NCBI GenBank assembly: GCA_947375185.1
Contig: CANCEU010000007.1
Span: 1-64,000, forward strand
Length of the DNA: 64,000 bases
Source: Chitinophagaceae bacterium
GTDB lineage: Bacteria > Bacteroidota > Bacteroidia > Chitinophagales > Chitinophagaceae
Direction of reading: 5' to 3'
The notes under the pieces are model-generated. The model was not told the DNA's origin, ran no database searches, and saw only the letters and a program-made list of their open reading frames with translations. The translations under genes and the position numbers were made by a program. Below, piece after piece: positions 7,289 through 16,175 of this stretch (position 1 is the first letter of the stretch; each line of letters starts with the position of its first letter).

Positions 7289-7501
7289 TTATTGAGGTGT
7301 AGTAGTATTGTTTTTACTAGCGCTACCGTCTTCGTTAATTTGTCCGTCAATTTCTCTTTTAATATTGTCTTTTGCGTCTTTGAATTCTCTAATTCCTTTA
7401 CCTAGACCACGCATTAATTCAGGAATTTTTTTACCACCAAAGAAAACTAACACCAATATTAAAATCAACAAGATGTGTTGACCTGAAAATATGTCTCCCA
7501 T
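7289..7501 (-). CDS. tatA: Sec-independent protein translocase TatA/TatE
   Basis: The 70-residue protein has an N-terminal membrane helix (about residues 8-21), the [23 protein letters not shown] amphipathic segment of TatA, and a short polar tail. TatA oligomers form the export path once TatC has bound substrate. Upstream on the minus strand is TACCTTTA, one base off the Bacteroidota -7 element. The following tatC is separated by a hairpin. Confidence 0.93.
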   Translation of the reverse strand: MGDIFSGQHILLILILVLVFFGGKKIPELMRGLGKGIREFKDAKDNIKREIDGQINEDGSASKNNTTTPQ

Positions 7502-7636
7502 AAATTTTATTTTAGTACCTAAAGGTAGGTAAAAATTCTATTCATCCAAATATAAAAACAGGGTTAAAATATTAAACATATTAATATAATTATATGCTTA
7601 ACTATCTATTTATAAACTTTTTATAGGGCTATTTTA

Positions 7637-8476
7637 CTATTTTTGCTCCCATCCCGTTTCCTTTAAAGCTGGGTCATTTTCTTTTTTTAAAAAATCGGCA
7701 CCGCCTAAACTTTCATGTTCCCAATTCATAATTGCCTCATCTGGTACAACTTGTATGGGTTCTTTCCACGAAGTAGAAGTTTCGTTATAAGCTAGATTAC
7801 TTTGCGCACTATAACATGATATGATGGACCATCTAGGCTTGTCTGATAAATTTGCTTCAGAGCGATGTAATAAATTACTGTGAAAGAAAAGTGCATCACC
7901 TGCTTCTATTTCTACATAAACTAAGTCCATTGTCTTTAAGGCGTTATCCACCATTGTCATATCTGCACCTACCTGCTCTCCCGCAAAACCATGGTTTACT
8001 CTGCCAAGTTTATGTGACCCCTTTATTACCTGAATACATCCATTTTGTTTGTTTGCCGGTGTTAATGCAACCATCACACTCAAAAGTTGATCGGGAAACA
8101 TAAATTGATTTTTGTACCAATAGCCATAATCTTGGTGCCATTCCCAAGCACCTCCCACTTTTGGCTCTTTTTGCATTAGTTTAGAATGGAAATGACAAAC
8201 CGGAGCTTCACTATCTAATAGTTGAGCCACTCTATTCACTATGCGTTCGCCTCTGGTTAAATATCCAAAAATATCATTGCCAGGTGTAAACCACAAGGAG
8301 AGTTTTGTTTTTTTGCCCGATTGGTCATTTAAATCTAAAGCGTTTTTTGCCATCGCATCGTCTTTAACAGCAATGCCATACATCTTATCCACCTCAGCTT
8401 TACTGCAAAAATTCTTTATTATGATATACCCATACTTATAATACTGTTGTATTTGTTCGAGAGTAAATTTATTCAT
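7637..8476 (-). CDS. Phytanoyl-CoA dioxygenase family (Fe(II)/2-oxoglutarate oxygenase)
   Basis: The 279-residue protein has the PhyH double-stranded beta-helix. The first iron ligands are in WEWHQDYGYWY (HxD) and the distal His in FFHSNLLHRSEANLS, followed by the 2-oxoglutarate-binding Arg in KPRWSI. The N-terminus (EQIQQYYKYGYIIIKNFCS) is the usual PhyH opening. These enzymes hydroxylate diverse substrates such as acyl-CoAs, ectoine or halogenation precursors, and the substrate here is unknown. The gene is monocistronic, divergent from the VOC gene at 8560. Confidence 0.88.
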   Translation of the reverse strand: MNKFTLEQIQQYYKYGYIIIKNFCSKAEVDKMYGIAVKDDAMAKNALDLNDQSGKKTKLSLWFTPGNDIFGYLTRGERIVNRVAQLLDSEAPVCHFHSKLMQKEPKVGGAWEWHQDYGYWYKNQFMFPDQLLSVMVALTPANKQNGCIQVIKGSHKLGRVNHGFAGEQVGADMTMVDNALKTMDLVYVEIEAGDALFFHSNLLHRSEANLSDKPRWSIISCYSAQSNLAYNETSTSWKEPIQVVPDEAIMNWEHESLGGADFLKKENDPALKETGWEQK

Positions 8477-8559
8477 GGTGTATTTATTTTAGGCTTTGTC
8501 AAAAATCAATACTTAAATATAAATAATTTAAAATAAATTTAGGAATAGAATAAAAATTC

Positions 8560-8952
8560 ATGAAACTAAAAAGTGTACATCATATTGCAGTAATATGTGC
8601 TGACTATGAAAAGTCTAAATTTTTTTATACAAATATTTTAGGCTTCACCATTATAAGAGAAATATTTAGAGCGGATAGAGATTCTTATAAATTAGATTTA
8701 GCATTAAACAATGTATTCACTATTGAGCTATTTTCATTTCCCAATCCACCTGCAAGGCCATCTCAGCCTGAGTCCTGTGGCTTAAGGCATCTTGCTTTTG
8801 CTGTAGAAGACATTGAAGTTGCTATTCAAGATTTAAAATCTAAAGGCGTTGATTGTGAAGTAATTAGAATAGATCAATACACACAAAAACGATTCACTTT
8901 CTTTGCAGACCCTGATGGATTGCCACTTGAGCTTTATGAAGATGTGAGCTAA
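8560..8952 (+). CDS. Glyoxalase I-like VOC protein (GloA2/YaeR type)
   Basis: The 130-residue protein closely fits the SMU1112c/YaeR/GloA2 branch of the VOC superfamily. The expected metal ligands are visible: His in VHHIAVIC (about residue 8), Glu in FTIELFSF (about 56), His in LRHLAFAV (about 78) and Glu in LPLELYED (about 126). The branch is glyoxalase-like; its natural substrate is poorly defined, so methylglyoxal detoxification is inference. Single gene, followed by the Gfo/Idh/MocA cluster. Confidence 0.87.
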   Translation: MKLKSVHHIAVICADYEKSKFFYTNILGFTIIREIFRADRDSYKLDLALNNVFTIELFSFPNPPARPSQPESCGLRHLAFAVEDIEVAIQDLKSKGVDCEVIRIDQYTQKRFTFFADPDGLPLELYEDVS

Positions 8953-9000
8953 ATTTTTCGAAAAACATTGGTATATTTAATAAGCTTAAATTAATACCAT

Positions 9001-10311
9001 ATGAATCAACGAAGAAACTTTATTAAACAATTGTCATTAGCATCTGCAGGATTTATTGCAACACCAGGCTTTGCTAAAAGTAATTTTTTTACTAGTGATA
9101 CCATTCGCGTAGCAACTATTGGCGTGAATGGAATGGGTTGGTCAAATACAATGGCTGCAATAACTGTAAAAAATGTTGAAGTAGTTGCACTTTGTGATAT
9201 TGATGGTTCTGTTTTAAGTAAACGCAAGCAAGAATTATTAGTTGCTCAACCCAATGTAAAAAATATTGATACTTATAGCGACTACCGAAAAATATTAGAT
9301 CGAAAAGATATTGATGTAGTGATTGTAGGCACACCCGATCATTGGCATGCGCTGCAAATGATTGAAGCCTGCGCTTCAGGTAAACATGTTTATGTTGAAA
9401 AACCTGCAGGAAATTCAATTGGCGAATGTGATGCTATGATTAAAGCAAAGAATAGATATAATCGAATTGTTCAAGTGGGGCAATGGCAACGAAGTGAACA
9501 ACATTTTAAAGATGCTTTGGATTTTGTGCACTCAGGTCAACTAGGAAATATTAGAACTACAAAAGTTTGGTGTTATCAAGGGTGGATGCGCCCTCAGCCA
9601 GTAGTGGCCGATAGTATTCCACCAGATTATATTGATTATAAATCTTGGTTAGGGCCTGCTCCAACAAGAACATTTAATAGCAGTCGTTTTCATTTTCATT
9701 TTAGATGGTTTTGGGATTATGCAGGAGGATTAATGACCGATTGGGGTGTTCATTTATTGGATTATGCGGTGCAAGGTATGAAAGCAGGCAATCCAATTTC
9801 AGTAAGTGCCTTAGGTGGTAAATTTGCTTATCCTGAACTTGCTGAGGAAACGCCGGATACGCTTACATCATTGTATGAATTTGATAAATTTAATTTAGTG
9901 TGGGACTCAGCAATGGGAATTGATAATGGGTCGTATAATCGAAATCATGGCATTGCATTTATTGGAAATAACGGAACGCTTATTTTAGATAGACAAGGCT
10001 GGGAAGTTATTGAAGAAAGTCAAGCAAAAAATAAAGTAGTTAAACCTTATGCTAAAGTACAAGATAATGGAGTAGAGAAGCATTGGGAAAATTTCATTGG
10101 TGCTATTAGAAATAACAATCCATCATCTTTGCATTGTACCATTGAGGAAGGAGCGCATATTGCAACTGTTGCTCAAATGGGAAATATAGCATATCGTTCG
10201 GGTAAAAAAATAAGCTGGGATGAAGCTAAGCATCAATTTACTGACCCATCAATTCATGCTGAATATTATATGAAGAAGTACCACAATGGGTACAAGCTTC
10301 CTAATATATAA
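9001..10311 (+). CDS. Tat-exported Gfo/Idh/MocA family oxidoreductase
   Basis: The 436-residue protein opens with a twin-arginine signal (R4-R5 in QRRNFIK, then a mild hydrophobic stretch ending near residue 25). Next comes an NAD(P)-binding Rossmann domain (VATIGVNGMGW, CDIDGSVL), the catalytic-lysine motif HVYVEKPAGN and a C-terminal alpha/beta domain with WFWDYAGGLMTDWGVHLLDYA. Family members oxidise or reduce sugars and inositols; the Tat route implies export with its nucleotide cofactor already bound. It forms a run with the TolB-like gene and a second Gfo/Idh/MocA gene at 11335. The sugar substrate is unknown. Confidence 0.92.
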   Translation: MNQRRNFIKQLSLASAGFIATPGFAKSNFFTSDTIRVATIGVNGMGWSNTMAAITVKNVEVVALCDIDGSVLSKRKQELLVAQPNVKNIDTYSDYRKILDRKDIDVVIVGTPDHWHALQMIEACASGKHVYVEKPAGNSIGECDAMIKAKNRYNRIVQVGQWQRSEQHFKDALDFVHSGQLGNIRTTKVWCYQGWMRPQPVVADSIPPDYIDYKSWLGPAPTRTFNSSRFHFHFRWFWDYAGGLMTDWGVHLLDYAVQGMKAGNPISVSALGGKFAYPELAEETPDTLTSLYEFDKFNLVWDSAMGIDNGSYNRNHGIAFIGNNGTLILDRQGWEVIEESQAKNKVVKPYAKVQDNGVEKHWENFIGAIRNNNPSSLHCTIEEGAHIATVAQMGNIAYRSGKKISWDEAKHQFTDPSIHAEYYMKKYHNGYKLPNI

Positions 10312-10379
10312 AAGGACCCATTTTTAAACTATTTTCCTTAAATTGATAGACGATTGTTTATTTAGAAAAACCTATGCCT

Positions 10380-11300
10380 ATGAAAAAGCTATTTTTAGCT
10401 TTGTTATGTACGTCTTTTACGTTATCAATTTTTGCCCAAGTACCTGAAGGTAAAAAAGTGATAAGCTCCTTATTCATTTATGACCTTGCATCGGGAAAGT
10501 CTAGTTTAATATTAAGAGAAATGCGTCATTTTGAAGCGCCAAATTGGTCGCGTGATGGTAAGTATTTGCTAATTAATAGTCTTGGCAAGTTGGAAAAAAT
10601 TAGCACTATGGGTGACAAGCTTGGAGCGTTGAATACAGGAAACGTGCAGGACGCAAACAATGACCACGGTTTTTCATTTGATGGCAAAACCTTATTTATT
10701 TCAAGTGGGAAGCCTGAATTTAAAGAGCATACTTCTTTTATTTTTAAAGTTGATGCCGAAGGAGGCGAGCCTACTCAAATTACACCTGCCACTACATCTT
10801 ATTGGCATGGCGTTTCGCCTGATGGAAAAGATATTGTCTATTGCGCAAATCGCAATGGTAACTATGATGTTTATAAAATGAGTGTGAATGGTGGATCGGA
10901 AATTAGATTAACGAATACGGAAGGTTTGGATGATGGCCCAGAATTTTCGCCTGATGGAAAATTTATTTATATCAATTCATATCGTACAGGCATGATGCAA
11001 ATTTGGAGAATGCATGCTGATGGATCCAATCCAGAACAAATGACATTTGATGCACACTCAAATTGGTTTGCACATATTGCACCTAATAATAAAGTGGCTA
11101 CAATTATAACTTACTTGGAGGATCAAAAACAAACACATCCTTTTGGAAGACAAATAAAGTTGCGCCTTTTAGATTTAACTACGAAAAAGCTTACTGATTT
11201 AACAGAAGCGTTTTATGGAGGACAGGGCACCATTAATGTACCATCATGGAGTCCCGACGGGAAACAATTTGCTTATGTTCGTTATGAATTAATGGACTAA
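10380..11300 (+). CDS. Exported TolB-like WD40/PD40 beta-propeller protein
   Basis: A cleavable signal peptide (about residues 1-19, ending in IFAQ) is followed by repeated PD40 blades: APNWSRDGKYLL, GFSFDGKTLFIS, GVSPDGKDIVYCANRNGNYDVYKM, GPEFSPDGKFIYINSYRTGMMQIWRMHADG and PSWSPDGKQFAYVRYE. This resembles the TolB or oligogalacturonide-lyase-like propeller, without a separate catalytic domain. It is flanked by two Tat-exported oxidoreductases, so a role in binding or modifying a sugar-derived ligand in the periplasm is plausible. ATG 10374 is six bases upstream, but MKKLFLA (10380) makes the better signal peptide. Confidence 0.83.
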   Translation: MKKLFLALLCTSFTLSIFAQVPEGKKVISSLFIYDLASGKSSLILREMRHFEAPNWSRDGKYLLINSLGKLEKISTMGDKLGALNTGNVQDANNDHGFSFDGKTLFISSGKPEFKEHTSFIFKVDAEGGEPTQITPATTSYWHGVSPDGKDIVYCANRNGNYDVYKMSVNGGSEIRLTNTEGLDDGPEFSPDGKFIYINSYRTGMMQIWRMHADGSNPEQMTFDAHSNWFAHIAPNNKVATIITYLEDQKQTHPFGRQIKLRLLDLTTKKLTDLTEAFYGGQGTINVPSWSPDGKQFAYVRYELMD

Positions 11301-11334
11301 TTCAATTTTAAAAAACTCACCAAAAAATATATCA

Positions 11335-12735
11335 ATGTCAAACGATTCATCCTCTTCAAGAAGAAAATTTCTACAACTTATTGGCGCTACTAGCATTGCT
11401 AGTGTTGCCTCTCCATTAAGTTCATTAGCAGCAAAAGCAAAAGCCGAAGAAAGAATATTAATGTATGAAAAGAAAATTTCTGCAGGAGAAAAAATTAGAT
11501 TAGGTGTAATTGGATATGGTGTACAAGGACATTTTGATTTAAGCACTGCTTTAAAAGTGCCTGGAGTTGAATTAGCGGGCATTTGTGATTTGTATACCGG
11601 TCGCTTGGAAAATGCAAAAGAAAAATTTGGCAAGGACTTATATACTACGCGCAATTATAAAGATATTTTAGATCGACCAGATATTGATGCAGTTATTATT
11701 GCAACTACTGATTGTTGGCATGCAAAAATTACGATTGAAGCATTGGCAAAAGGGAAGCATGTTTATTGTGAAAAGCCAATGGTCTTTAAAATTGCCGAAG
11801 GTTATTCGGTAATAGATGCGGCAAAAAAATCGGGGAAGGTGTTGCAAGTGGGATCACAAAGAGTAAGCAGTATAGGACTTGCGAAAGCAAAAGAACTACT
11901 AGCTGCTGGAGAAATTGGAAAATTAAATATGGTGAATGCAGTTTATGATAGACAAAGTTCAATTGGAGCTTGGGAATACACCATTCCAAAGGATGCTAGT
12001 GCCGAAACAACTGACTGGAGTAAATTTATTGAAGTGACTGGTAAAATGGAATTTGATGCTAAAAAGTTTTTCTGGTGGCGCGCATATAAGGAAGTGGGTA
12101 CCGGAGTTGCTGGCGATTTGTTCATTCATTTATTAAGCGGCACGCATTTTATCACCAACTCAAAAGGGCCGGAAACTATTTACAGCACCGGACAGTTTAG
12201 TCATTGGAATGATGGGCGAAACATGCCGGATGTAATGTCGGGTGTAATGCAATATGGACAAAACAATGATCATCCTGCTTTTCAAATGACTTTGCAAGTA
12301 AACTTTGTGAGTGGAACAGGCGGACAGGAAGTAATACGATTAATTGGTTCCGAAGGAGTAATGGATGTAAAAGGGAATGATATTTTAGTGAAACATAGTT
12401 ATATGCCCGAAGCGCCTGGATTTGGGGGATACGATTCCGTTTTCACTTTTTCAAAAAGTATGCAAGATGAAATGACTAAGGACTACAATGCAAAGTGGAC
12501 TGATGCACAAAAGAAAAGAAAAACAAAGGATGATGTAGTTTACAAAGCACCAGTTGGATATGATGAGCATTTAGATCATTTTACAAATTTCTTTGATGCT
12601 ATCCGAACAGGGAAGCCTGTTGTTGAAGATGCTGAGTTTGGATTTAGAGCTGCAGCACCAGCATTAGCTTGCAATGAAAGTTATTTCAGTAAAAAAATTA
12701 TCCAATGGGATCCAATTAACATGAAATTAAAATAG
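11335..12735 (+). CDS. Second Tat-exported Gfo/Idh/MocA family oxidoreductase
   Basis: The 466-residue protein has a twin-arginine signal (R9-R10 in SRRKFLQLIG), a Rossmann domain (IRLGVIGYGVQG, AGICDLYTGR), the motif HVYCEKPMVF with its catalytic Lys, and a long C-terminal domain with FWWRAYKEVGTGVAGDLFIHLLSG. It starts 34 bases after the TolB-like gene. It belongs to the same superfamily as the protein at 9001 but to a different subgroup, so the pair may act on different substrates or on successive steps. Confidence 0.9.
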   Translation: MSNDSSSSRRKFLQLIGATSIASVASPLSSLAAKAKAEERILMYEKKISAGEKIRLGVIGYGVQGHFDLSTALKVPGVELAGICDLYTGRLENAKEKFGKDLYTTRNYKDILDRPDIDAVIIATTDCWHAKITIEALAKGKHVYCEKPMVFKIAEGYSVIDAAKKSGKVLQVGSQRVSSIGLAKAKELLAAGEIGKLNMVNAVYDRQSSIGAWEYTIPKDASAETTDWSKFIEVTGKMEFDAKKFFWWRAYKEVGTGVAGDLFIHLLSGTHFITNSKGPETIYSTGQFSHWNDGRNMPDVMSGVMQYGQNNDHPAFQMTLQVNFVSGTGGQEVIRLIGSEGVMDVKGNDILVKHSYMPEAPGFGGYDSVFTFSKSMQDEMTKDYNAKWTDAQKKRKTKDDVVYKAPVGYDEHLDHFTNFFDAIRTGKPVVEDAEFGFRAAAPALACNESYFSKKIIQWDPINMKLK

Positions 12736-12740
12736 TTTTG
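12733..12740 (+). promoter_or_regulatory. -7 element (TAGTTTTG) ahead of the YdeI-CDGSH gene
   Basis: A perfect TAnnTTTG element overlaps the stop codon of the preceding gene and would give a transcript starting about 10 bases before the ATG at 12758. No clear -33 TTG is seen at the right spacing. Confidence 0.4.
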
Positions 12741-12757
12741 GATACTAAAAAAAATGC

Positions 12758-13402
12758 ATGAATCCACAAGTTGACCAATTTATAATTAAGGCAAAACAAT
12801 GGCAAAAAGAATTTGATGCCTTAAGGGAAATTGTTTTAGAATGTAAATTAGAAGAAACCATTAAGTGGAAACATCCTTGTTATATGTTAGAGGGCGCAAA
12901 CATTGTTCTAATCCATGGATTTAAACAATATTGCGCCCTTTTGTTTTTTAAAGGAGCTTTAATTACCGATACTAAGCGTGTACTGATTCAACAAACTGAA
13001 CAGGTTCAATCTGCAAGGCAAATTCGCTTTTCGAATCTTCAAGAAATATCAAAACAAAAAGCGACAATAAAGGCGTATATCAAACAAGCCATTGAGTTAG
13101 AAAAATCAGGGGCTAAGGTTATTTTGAAAAAGGCAGAACCAAATAAACTACCCGAAGAGTTGACCTCTATTTTTAAAAAGAATTCGCCGCTAAAAAAAGC
13201 TTTCGAAGCGTTGACCCCGGGCAGACAAAGAGCCTATATTTTATTTTTTGAAAGTGCAAAACAAACAGCAACACGTACTACAAGAATCGAAAAATCTATT
13301 CCTAAAATTTTATGTGGGAAGGGATTAAACGATTGTACCTGTGGCTTATCGAAAAGAATGCCTAATTGCGATGGATCCCACAAATTTGTCAAAAATAAAT
13401 AG
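12758..13402 (+). CDS. YdeI/DUF1801-type protein with a C-terminal CDGSH iron-sulfur motif
   Basis: Residues 1 to about 115 are a DUF1801-like domain (ETIKWKHPCYML, YCALLFFKGALI) and residues 130-190 the YdeI/OmpD-associated tail (ALTPGRQRAYILFFESAKQTATRTTRIEK). Ordinary YdeI proteins end soon after KILxGKGLNDR. Here the chain continues with C193-T-C195-GLS-KRMP-N-C204-DGS-H208, an exact CDGSH signature (CxCx2(S/T)x3PxCDGxH) that binds a 2Fe-2S cluster with three Cys and one His. Neither part has a well-defined physiological role. A stand-alone CDGSH protein is encoded at 57879. Confidence 0.85.
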   Translation: MNPQVDQFIIKAKQWQKEFDALREIVLECKLEETIKWKHPCYMLEGANIVLIHGFKQYCALLFFKGALITDTKRVLIQQTEQVQSARQIRFSNLQEISKQKATIKAYIKQAIELEKSGAKVILKKAEPNKLPEELTSIFKKNSPLKKAFEALTPGRQRAYILFFESAKQTATRTTRIEKSIPKILCGKGLNDCTCGLSKRMPNCDGSHKFVKNK

Positions 13403-13439
13403 CCAGGCATTATTCCTATCTTTTCTAAATGCCTATTTA
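13395..13439. terminator. Imperfect hairpin between convergent genes
   Basis: AGGCATT (13405-13411) pairs with AATGCCT (13428-13434), extended by TAAAT/ATTTA with a bulge. It overlaps both stop codons of the convergent genes and could serve as a weak bidirectional terminator. Confidence 0.35.
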
Positions 13440-14677
13440 AGATTAAACAGTAAAGGAAATAAGAAAGCTACCACCCCAGTCCAAACTGCATAAACTGGCA
13501 AATAGCTTGCAATGCTTTTTTCAATAGCGCTTGATGCTGTCTTATTTCTTAAAATATTAAACAGGGTATATGAGACAATAATTAGGTGTATGAATATTAA
13601 AATGTTTCCTCCCAAAACAGCAAACCTATTGGGGGTTATGCCTAAATCATAAATTCGATATGCTATTGCTGTAAGTGCGATTGCATTTATAGTAATAGTT
13701 AATATTGAAAGGCCTAGCAGTAAAAATATTTTGTAGTTACTTTTCTTGATATTCTCGGTTTCTGCAATTGAAAAAAATATTAGTGCCAATACCCCTATCA
13801 ACAATGCATTGTAAATTAATAATAATGTTCGATCGTTATGCGGGTACTTTCCTGCATAAATCAGTGCAATTAAGTATATCGTTAAATTGATAAATACCAA
13901 TGGCGTAAATATTTTAGCAATAATTGGTGAAACCTTATTAATGATATTAGGGTTGTTATTTATCAAGTAGGTTGCGAAAATAGGGACCCCTCCAATAGCC
14001 CAAATGGCAATATGCTTCATGTAAAATGATTCTATTTTAAATCCAATTAATTGAAATAATCCTAAGGTAATTGCGGTGAATAAGAAACATGATAATACAA
14101 TGATAGCAACCATAATAACTAAATCTCCATTGTATTTTAAAAAATTAATACGCTTTTCATAATCAAAAGGAGTATTCCCTAAATAACTATATCCAAGTAC
14201 TGTCCATAAAAATAAAGGTAGATGAATATAAGAAAGTTGAATAGAACTACTATTCGAAATGTTTGGCAAACAATTAATATAAATTGCTGCAATTACAAAA
14301 ATGGCAATTATAGTGTAAAGTTGTTTTTGACTTAGTTGTTGTTTTTTTAGAAAATAGAAACTGATAAATGGAATAATAATAAAAGACGTATTACGTGTGA
14401 AAAATAATTCGGAGCGCACCATGGAGAGGTTTGAAATATTCGCAATTAATCCTGCAATTAATGATAGTGTGAATACAAGCCAAAATTCTTTATAATCCCC
14501 TAAACTTATTGTTGATTCTGTATAATTTAAACGTAAATCCCAAAATTTTAAATATTGATTGTCTTTATTTTCTGCAAATAACTGATTAAATGCTTTCTTA
14601 AATGCTAATTTGTCATTTCTGTAGAGTTGTTCTAATTTTTCAGGATGGTTACAGTTCTCTAAAATGGAATTTTTCAT
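13433..14677 (-). CDS. DUF4153 family polytopic membrane protein
   Basis: The 414-residue protein has a cytoplasmic-type N-terminus of about 75 residues, then roughly ten membrane segments. It carries the DUF4153 blocks: KYPHNDRTLLLIYNALLIGVLALIFFSIAE and YRIYDLGITPNRFAVLGGNILIFIHLIIV. The function of this family is unknown. The gene is flanked by a convergent gene on the left and the divergent racemase-like gene on the right. Confidence 0.78.
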   Translation of the reverse strand: MKNSILENCNHPEKLEQLYRNDKLAFKKAFNQLFAENKDNQYLKFWDLRLNYTESTISLGDYKEFWLVFTLSLIAGLIANISNLSMVRSELFFTRNTSFIIIPFISFYFLKKQQLSQKQLYTIIAIFVIAAIYINCLPNISNSSSIQLSYIHLPLFLWTVLGYSYLGNTPFDYEKRINFLKYNGDLVIMVAIIVLSCFLFTAITLGLFQLIGFKIESFYMKHIAIWAIGGVPIFATYLINNNPNIINKVSPIIAKIFTPLVFINLTIYLIALIYAGKYPHNDRTLLLIYNALLIGVLALIFFSIAETENIKKSNYKIFLLLGLSILTITINAIALTAIAYRIYDLGITPNRFAVLGGNILIFIHLIIVSYTLFNILRNKTASSAIEKSIASYLPVYAVWTGVVAFLFPLLFNLK

Positions 14678-14781
14678 ATTGTAACATTTGTTCAGTCTAA
14701 ATTAGCCAAAATAAACAAGCAAATAAGTTCTCTTGCTTGATTATGTATAAAATGTTTAAATTAGCAACATAATTTAAGTAT

Positions 14782-16140
14782 ATGATAATGCGCACCTTTT
14801 ATATTGGTTTCTTATTTTTTTTAACACTTAGCGTAAATGCCCAAAAAATTTCAAGCAATAAAAGTGAACTTCCAATTGGTGTATTTGATTCAGGTACTGG
14901 CGGTTTAACTGTTTTGGAAGCTATGTTATCCCTTGACGCGTTTAATAATACAACTGGTATTCCTGGTGCTGATGGGAAACCCGATTTTAATAAAGAGTTT
15001 TTTGAATACCTAGCGGACCAAGCAAATATGCCTTATGGCAATTATGCTGCTGAACATAAAACAGATTTACTAAAGGAGCATATTTTTAAAAACATGCAAT
15101 TTTTATTGAATGCAAATACAAATAAATTATCTGTTAAAATGATTGTGTTGGCTTGTAATACAGCAACCGCCTATGCATTAACAGATATTAAAGCAAAGTT
15201 CAAAACGGATAATATCCAGGTTCCTGTTATTGGTGTTATTGATGCTGGTGCAAAAGCAGCACTTGCATATCAAGCAAAAAATGGTAAAGGGACAATTGGT
15301 GTTTTTGCAACTGCAGGCACTGTTGCATCAGAGGGTTATCCAAGAACCTTACAAGCCATGGCAAAAGAAAAAGGACTGCCTGTATTGTCAGTTGTAAGTC
15401 AGGGTGGAGCAGGACTCGCAGAAAGTATCGATCGTGATTGGAGTTATTTCGTTGACACCTTAACGAAAGCAAGAAAGGAATACAAAGGGCCTTCAATGAA
15501 AAATCCAATTTATATTATTGATACCACTTTATTAGCTGCTTATAAATTTGATAAGTCTGATAACAAATTATTATGTGAGTATGATGGAAAAGGTAGTTGT
15601 TTGGATTTGCAATTGAACGATCCTGCTAATTATGTACGTTATCATTTAGTGACATTATTGGAAAAAATGCTGAAGGACGATATTGAAACACCAATGAACA
15701 CTTTAATATTGGGTTGTACGCATTACCCATATATGAAGGATACTATTGCAAAAGTTTTGAATGAATTATATGATTATAAAAAAGACAATCAATACAGATA
15801 CCGTAATTGCATTTCAAAACATGTTGAATTAATTGACCCTTCGGTGGAGACTGCTAAAGAGGCTTACCTTGCTTTACGCGCGAAAAGTTTAGCAAATTCA
15901 TCAGCTGTTCAAAAAAATCTATTTTTTATTACAATACCTAATAATAAGTTGGCTGAAGTTAAATTACAGCCAGATGGTTGGTTTACTTACGACTACAAAT
16001 ATGGGCGTAAGGTGGGTGAAAGCAAGGACTATGTTCAGTTTGTTCCCTTTGACCACAAAAATATCTCTGACGCTTCCTATGCAAGATTTAAGTTAGTGCT
16101 TCCACATGCTTTTGAAGAGATTGCAAAAACATTAAAGTAA
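14782..16140 (+). CDS. Exported glutamate racemase-like protein (Asp/Glu racemase family)
   Basis: The 452-residue protein begins with a signal peptide (about residues 1-22, ending SVNAQ) and then shows every glutamate-racemase active-site block: GVFDSGTGGLTVLE (D36), PYGNY (84-88), ACNTATAYAL with C125, and GCTHYPY with C312-T-H314. Cytoplasmic MurI is about 260-290 residues; here the spacing between the two catalytic cysteines is about 75 residues longer, and 120 residues follow the second one. The export signal and length make a role in cytoplasmic peptidoglycan precursor synthesis unlikely. Periplasmic D-/L-amino acid conversion is the natural inference. Confidence 0.87.
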   Translation: MIMRTFYIGFLFFLTLSVNAQKISSNKSELPIGVFDSGTGGLTVLEAMLSLDAFNNTTGIPGADGKPDFNKEFFEYLADQANMPYGNYAAEHKTDLLKEHIFKNMQFLLNANTNKLSVKMIVLACNTATAYALTDIKAKFKTDNIQVPVIGVIDAGAKAALAYQAKNGKGTIGVFATAGTVASEGYPRTLQAMAKEKGLPVLSVVSQGGAGLAESIDRDWSYFVDTLTKARKEYKGPSMKNPIYIIDTTLLAAYKFDKSDNKLLCEYDGKGSCLDLQLNDPANYVRYHLVTLLEKMLKDDIETPMNTLILGCTHYPYMKDTIAKVLNELYDYKKDNQYRYRNCISKHVELIDPSVETAKEAYLALRAKSLANSSAVQKNLFFITIPNNKLAEVKLQPDGWFTYDYKYGRKVGESKDYVQFVPFDHKNISDASYARFKLVLPHAFEEIAKTLK

Positions 16141-16175
16141 ATATTTGCTGGCATTTTAGGCAGCTATTTCAATCC

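Noticed and set aside
9001-12735. Polysaccharide utilization locus
   Set aside because: Sugar-active genes occur but no SusC/SusD pair, hybrid sensor or anti-sigma factor is present in the window.
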